This document shows positions 60,487-64,000 of a stretch of 64,000 nucleotides of DNA, piece by piece (within the stretch, counting starts at the first letter, position 1; the number at the start of each line of letters is the position of its first letter). The notes beneath the pieces were generated by a model. The model ran no database searches and was not told the origin of the DNA. It saw nothing but the letters and a program-made list of their open reading frames with translations. This stretch comes from Paraburkholderia adhaesiva (GTDB lineage: Bacteria; Pseudomonadota; Gammaproteobacteria; Burkholderiales; Burkholderiaceae). The stretch spans positions 806,001 through 870,000 of the forward strand of contig NZ_JAJEJQ010000001.1 of the NCBI RefSeq assembly GCF_021390575.1. The letters run 5' to 3'. The position numbers and the translations under genes are program-made.

Positions 60487-62766
60487 ATGAAGTTTCGTTT
60501 TCCCGTCGTCATCATCGACGAAGATTTCCGCTCCGAGAACATCTCGGGTTCCGGCATCCGTGCACTCGCCGAAGCGATCGAGAAAGAGGGCGCGGAAGTC
60601 CTCGGGCTGACGAGCTATGGCGACCTCACGTCGTTCGCGCAGCAGTCGAGCCGCGCGTCGTGCTTCATCCTCTCGATCGACGACGACGAACTGCTGCCCT
60701 ACGTCGACGGCGCCGATGAGGAGGCACCCGAGCACGCGCCCGCGATCATCGCGCTGCGCGCGTTCATGGAAGCCGTGCGCCGCCGCAACTCGGACATCCC
60801 GATCTTCCTGTACGGCGAGACGCGCACGTCGCGCCATTTGCCGAACGACATCCTGCGCGAACTGCACGGCTTCATCCATATGTTCGAGGACACGCCGGAG
60901 TTCGTCGCGCGCCACATCATCCGCGAGGCGAAGGTTTATCTCGACGCGCTCGCGCCGCCGTTCTTCAAGGAGCTCGTCAAGTACGCCGACGAAGGCTCGT
61001 ACTCGTGGCACTGCCCGGGCCACTCGGGCGGCGTCGCGTTCCTGAAGAATCCGCTCGGCCAGATGTTCCACCAGTTCTTCGGCGAGAACATGCTGCGCGC
61101 CGACGTCTGCAATGCCGTCGACGAACTCGGCCAGCTGCTCGACCACACCGGTCCGGTCGCGGCCTCCGAGCGCAACGCGGCACGCATCTTCAGCGCGGAC
61201 CATGTGTTCTTCGTGACCAACGGCACGTCCACGTCGAACAAGATCGTCTGGCATGCGACGGTGGCGCCGGGCGACATCGTGCTCGTGGACCGCAACTGCC
61301 ACAAGTCGATCCTGCACGCGATCACGATGACGGGCGCGATCCCCGTGTTCCTCACGCCGACGCGCAATAACTTCGGCATCATCGGCCCGATTCCGCGCGA
61401 CGAGTTCAAGCCGGAGAACATCCGCCGCAAGATCGAGGCGAATCCGTTCGCGCGCGAGGCACTCGCGAAGAACCCGAATCTCAAGCCGCGCATCCTGACG
61501 ATCACGCAGAGCACGTATGACGGAGTCGTCTACAACGTCGAGATGATCAAGGACCTGCTCGGCGACATGCTCGACACGCTGCACTTCGACGAAGCGTGGC
61601 TGCCGCACGCCGAATTCCACGAGTTCTACCAGGACATGCACGCGATCGGCGCGGGCCGTCCGCGTACCAAGGCGCTCGTGTTTGCGACGCACTCGACGCA
61701 CAAGCTGCTCGCCGGCATTTCGCAGGCGTCGCAGATCGTGGTGCAGGACTCGGAAAACAGCGCGTTCGACCGCCATCGCTTCAACGAAGCGTATCTGATG
61801 CACACGTCGACGAGCCCGCAGTACGCGATCATCGCGTCGTGCGACGTGGCCGCCGCGATGATGGAAGCGCCGGGCGGTCCCGCGCTTGTGGAAGAGTCGA
61901 TCGCGGAGGCGCTCGACTTCCGCCGCGCCATGCGCAAGGTCGATGCCGAATACGGCGACGAATGGTTCTTCCAGGTATGGGGCCCCGAGGAGCTGGCTGA
62001 AGAGGGCATCGGTTCGCGCGAAGACTGGATGCTGCGTCCGAACGATCACTGGCATGGCTTCGGCGCGCTCGCCGAAGGCTTCAACATGCTCGACCCGATC
62101 AAGGCGACGATTGTCACGCCGGGCCTCGATGTCGATGGCGACTTCGGCGACACCGGCATCCCCGCTGCGATCGTGACGAAGTACCTGGCCGAGCACGGCA
62201 TCATCGTGGAGAAGACCGGCCTGTATTCGTTCTTCATCATGTTCACGATCGGCATCACGAAGGGTCGCTGGAACTCGATGGTTACCGAACTCCAGCAGTT
62301 CAAGGACGACTACGACAATAACCAGCCGCTCTGGCGCGTGCTGCCCGAATTCGTCGCGCAGCATCCGATGTACGAGCGCGTCGGCCTGCGCGATCTGTGC
62401 CAGCAGATCCACAGCGTCTATCGCGCAAACGACATCGCGCGCCTCACGACCGAGATGTACCTCTCGGACATGGAGCCTGCGATGAAGCCATCCGATGCAT
62501 TCGCGAAGCTCGCGCACCGCGAAGTGGAACGCGTGGCCATCGACGAACTCGAAGGCCGTGTCACGTCGATTCTGCTCACGCCGTATCCGCCGGGTATTCC
62601 GCTGCTGATTCCGGGCGAGCGCTTCAACAAGACGATCGTGAACTACCTGAAGTTCGCGCGCGAGTTCAACGAGCGCTTCCCGGGTTTCCACACGGACATT
62701 CACGGCCTCGTGGGCGAGATGGTCAACGGACGCATCGAGTATTTCGTCGATTGCGTGCGCAACTGA
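60487..62766 (+). CDS. Lysine/arginine/ornithine decarboxylase (PLP fold type I)
   Basis: A 759-residue cytosolic decarboxylase of the OKR_DC family. An N-terminal response-regulator-like wing domain (1-130) is followed by the PLP domain with WHCPGHSGG (near residue 173), NGTSTSNK (near 245), HFDEAW (near 360) and the cofactor lysine in THSTHKLLAG (Lys406). The C-terminal domain includes TPYPPGIPLLIPGE (near 697). Substrate (Lys, Arg or Orn) cannot be settled from sequence; such enzymes counter acid stress or start polyamine synthesis. No antiporter gene is adjacent. Confidence 0.92.
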   Translation: MKFRFPVVIIDEDFRSENISGSGIRALAEAIEKEGAEVLGLTSYGDLTSFAQQSSRASCFILSIDDDELLPYVDGADEEAPEHAPAIIALRAFMEAVRRRNSDIPIFLYGETRTSRHLPNDILRELHGFIHMFEDTPEFVARHIIREAKVYLDALAPPFFKELVKYADEGSYSWHCPGHSGGVAFLKNPLGQMFHQFFGENMLRADVCNAVDELGQLLDHTGPVAASERNAARIFSADHVFFVTNGTSTSNKIVWHATVAPGDIVLVDRNCHKSILHAITMTGAIPVFLTPTRNNFGIIGPIPRDEFKPENIRRKIEANPFAREALAKNPNLKPRILTITQSTYDGVVYNVEMIKDLLGDMLDTLHFDEAWLPHAEFHEFYQDMHAIGAGRPRTKALVFATHSTHKLLAGISQASQIVVQDSENSAFDRHRFNEAYLMHTSTSPQYAIIASCDVAAAMMEAPGGPALVEESIAEALDFRRAMRKVDAEYGDEWFFQVWGPEELAEEGIGSREDWMLRPNDHWHGFGALAEGFNMLDPIKATIVTPGLDVDGDFGDTGIPAAIVTKYLAEHGIIVEKTGLYSFFIMFTIGITKGRWNSMVTELQQFKDDYDNNQPLWRVLPEFVAQHPMYERVGLRDLCQQIHSVYRANDIARLTTEMYLSDMEPAMKPSDAFAKLAHREVERVAIDELEGRVTSILLTPYPPGIPLLIPGERFNKTIVNYLKFAREFNERFPGFHTDIHGLVGEMVNGRIEYFVDCVRN

Positions 62767-62771
62767 TTGAC

Positions 62772-63485
62772 ATGATGAGTGGCAAAACGATGCGCGCCTG
62801 GCCGTCCTGGCGTTCGGGCGCGGCATGGCTGATGACGGCGTGGCTGCTGGGCGCGAGTCCGGCACACGCGGAAGTGGCGGCGGCCGATCCGATCGATACG
62901 GGCATGCGCGCGTGTTTTGCGCGCGCGGACCGTTCGTCGACGGCGGGTCAGGTGCAGTGCATGAACGACGCGCGCGGAGCCTGGCACAGCGCGACCAACA
63001 CCGCGCTCACGCAACTGCTTGCGAAGCTGCCGGCTGCGCAGCAAACGCGCTGGCAGGTGAGCCAGCAGCGCTGGGAAGCGTGGCGCGAGGCCGATGACAC
63101 GATGCTCGGCGCCGCGTTCGCGACCACGAGCGGATCGGCCTATCAACTCTACGAAGCGGATATGCGTCTGCAGCCGGTGCGCGATCGTGCGCTCGCGCTG
63201 CGCGCACAGGCCGCGATTGCTGCAGGGGGTGACGCGCCGCGTGCGCGTCCCTGTTCGGCGGACGCGCGCTGCGAGCACGCGAGTTACGACCTCGATCGCT
63301 ACTACCGCAAGCTCTACTCGCGCATGCCCAAACACGGACGGCCCGCGGTCCTGCGCGCGCAGTCCGCATGGCGTGCGTATCGCGACGCCACCACGCCGCT
63401 CATCGACGAGCACGCGCGGCTCGATCTGCTCGGTGCGCGGCTCGCGACGCTCAAGCGGCTTTCGGAGACGGTGGGGAATCGCTAG
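62772..63485 (+). CDS. LprI-like (DUF1311-type) exported protein
   Basis: A 237-residue protein with a signal peptide (hydrophobic WLMTAWLLGASPAHA, cleavage near residue 33). The mature part is helical and shows the LprI/DUF1311 pattern: C-x(n)-Q-x-x-C-M-N (CFARADRSSTAGQVQCMND, residues 48-66), NTALTQLLAKLP, and W-x-x-x-R-x-x-x-C-type repeats in the second half (RCEHASYDLDRYYRKLYSRMP). Family members include lysozyme inhibitors. ATG 62772 is 6 bp after the decarboxylase stop, so co-transcription is likely. Confidence 0.72.
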   Translation: MMSGKTMRAWPSWRSGAAWLMTAWLLGASPAHAEVAAADPIDTGMRACFARADRSSTAGQVQCMNDARGAWHSATNTALTQLLAKLPAAQQTRWQVSQQRWEAWREADDTMLGAAFATTSGSAYQLYEADMRLQPVRDRALALRAQAAIAAGGDAPRARPCSADARCEHASYDLDRYYRKLYSRMPKHGRPAVLRAQSAWRAYRDATTPLIDEHARLDLLGARLATLKRLSETVGNR

Positions 63486-63505
63486 AACCCCCGTGCCGGC
63501 CCCGC

Positions 63506-64000
63506 TCAGTCGATGATGAAATCCTCGGCTGAGCGCACGGGCAGCGTCGTGGAGTCGCCGAGGAGGTCGTGCAACGCGGCCTCGATCTGCGTCGACATCG
63601 CCGTGAGCGCCAGGTCGTTGTCCTCGGTGCCGAACGGGTCCTCGATCTGCGAGGCGATCGCTTCGTGCGCCATGAACGCATAGGCGACGAACACCGCGAA
63701 AATCGGCGTCAACGGTCCGATGCTTTCCACGAGACCAAACGGCAGCGTGGCGCAGAAGAAGTACACGGTCCGGTGGATCATCACCGTGTACGCGAACGGC
63801 AGCGGCGTCGAGGCGATGCGCTCGCAGCCGCCGATCACATCCGATAGTCCATTCAGATTGCGCTCAAATGCGAGCACGGCCCAGCCGTCAAGACGGCCCT
63901 GGCGCGTCTCGTTGCGCATCCACTCCGAGGCACAGACGAGCAGCGTCGCCGGGCGAAAGCGTGACGCCATCACGCGATCGAGCAGCGCGGGCGGCAGGTG
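63506..64000 (-). CDS. Bestrophin-family membrane protein, C-terminal part (cut by window edge)
   Basis: A minus-strand frame open through the right edge, ending at 63506. The visible 165 residues include STPLPFAYTVMIHRTVYFF, followed by LPFGLVESIGPLTPIFAVFVAYAFMAHEAI and IEDPFGTEDNDLAL, the conserved C-terminal half of bacterial bestrophins (UPF0187/YneE type), which form ion channels. At least two transmembrane segments are present. The frame continues upstream of a Met-Met at about 63970 (LPPALLDRV), so the true start lies outside the window. Confidence 0.9.
   Translation of the reverse strand, partial: HLPPALLDRVMASRFRPATLLVCASEWMRNETRQGRLDGWAVLAFERNLNGLSDVIGGCERIASTPLPFAYTVMIHRTVYFFCATLPFGLVESIGPLTPIFAVFVAYAFMAHEAIASQIEDPFGTEDNDLALTAMSTQIEAALHDLLGDSTTLPVRSAEDFIID

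Overview
The window looks like a chromosomal segment of a Burkholderiaceae betaproteobacterium, most likely Paraburkholderia or a close relative. The evidence is high GC content with strong G/C bias at third codon positions, a cysI-DUF934-cysH-cysD-cysN-cobA sulfur operon, lptF/lptG divergent from pepA-holC, zapA with a 6S RNA gene, DUF3460-scpA-panC-panD, tamA-tamB, and metG/apbC/dcd followed by a 759-residue Lys/Arg/Orn decarboxylase. I found no rRNA, tRNA, CRISPR array, insertion sequence or integrase. The genus is an inference from gene content.

Layout: 0-4.6 kb is assimilatory sulfate reduction (tail of cysI, DUF934, APS-type cysH, cysD, cysN, cobA), closed by a terminator. 5.1-10.5 kb is a tightly coupled five-gene cassette: GT-C glycosyltransferase, HAD-UbiA fusion, DprE1-like oxidase, DprE2-like SDR and GtrA. 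It resembles the mycobacterial pathway to decaprenylphosphoryl-D-arabinose and is the most interesting system here. 10.6-16.3 kb carries cbiX, lptG-lptF (reverse), pepA-holC and a cytochrome c. 16.4-22.6 kb has a first ilvD divergent from a LysR regulator, then lgt, a SIMPL-domain protein, an EVE-domain protein, 6S RNA and zapA.

23-30 kb is cobalamin uptake and salvage: a strong promoter with a riboswitch-like leader, FecCD permease, ATPase, cobT, cobS, cobC, and on the other strand a thioesterase, cobU and a BtuF-like binding protein. No TonB-dependent receptor is present. 30.5-40.8 kb holds an orphan ParA-like ATPase, panD/panC, scpA/DUF3460 and the tamA-tamB envelope export pair. 40.8-45.3 kb is looser and accessory-like: a TIGR02594 peptidase-like protein, a DUF4239-like membrane protein, an FMN 2-hydroxy-acid oxidase and a secreted hydrolase.

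45.3-49.7 kb is a complete nitric-oxide detoxification module: NorR, flavorubredoxin NorV and its reductase NorW, with three visible NorR-type sites and a near-consensus sigma-54 promoter. 50-52 kb has a regulator fragment and a DUF1326-DUF2182 pair. 52-54 kb holds a second, enterobacterial-type ilvD. The two ilvD genes share a 44-bp palindromic element about 150 bp upstream of each start, suggesting common regulation by the LysR protein encoded beside the first copy. 54-64 kb is largely housekeeping: metG, an OmpA-like lipoprotein, apbC, a SOD-like lipoprotein lacking most metal ligands, dcd, the decarboxylase, an LprI-like protein, and a bestrophin gene cut by the window edge.
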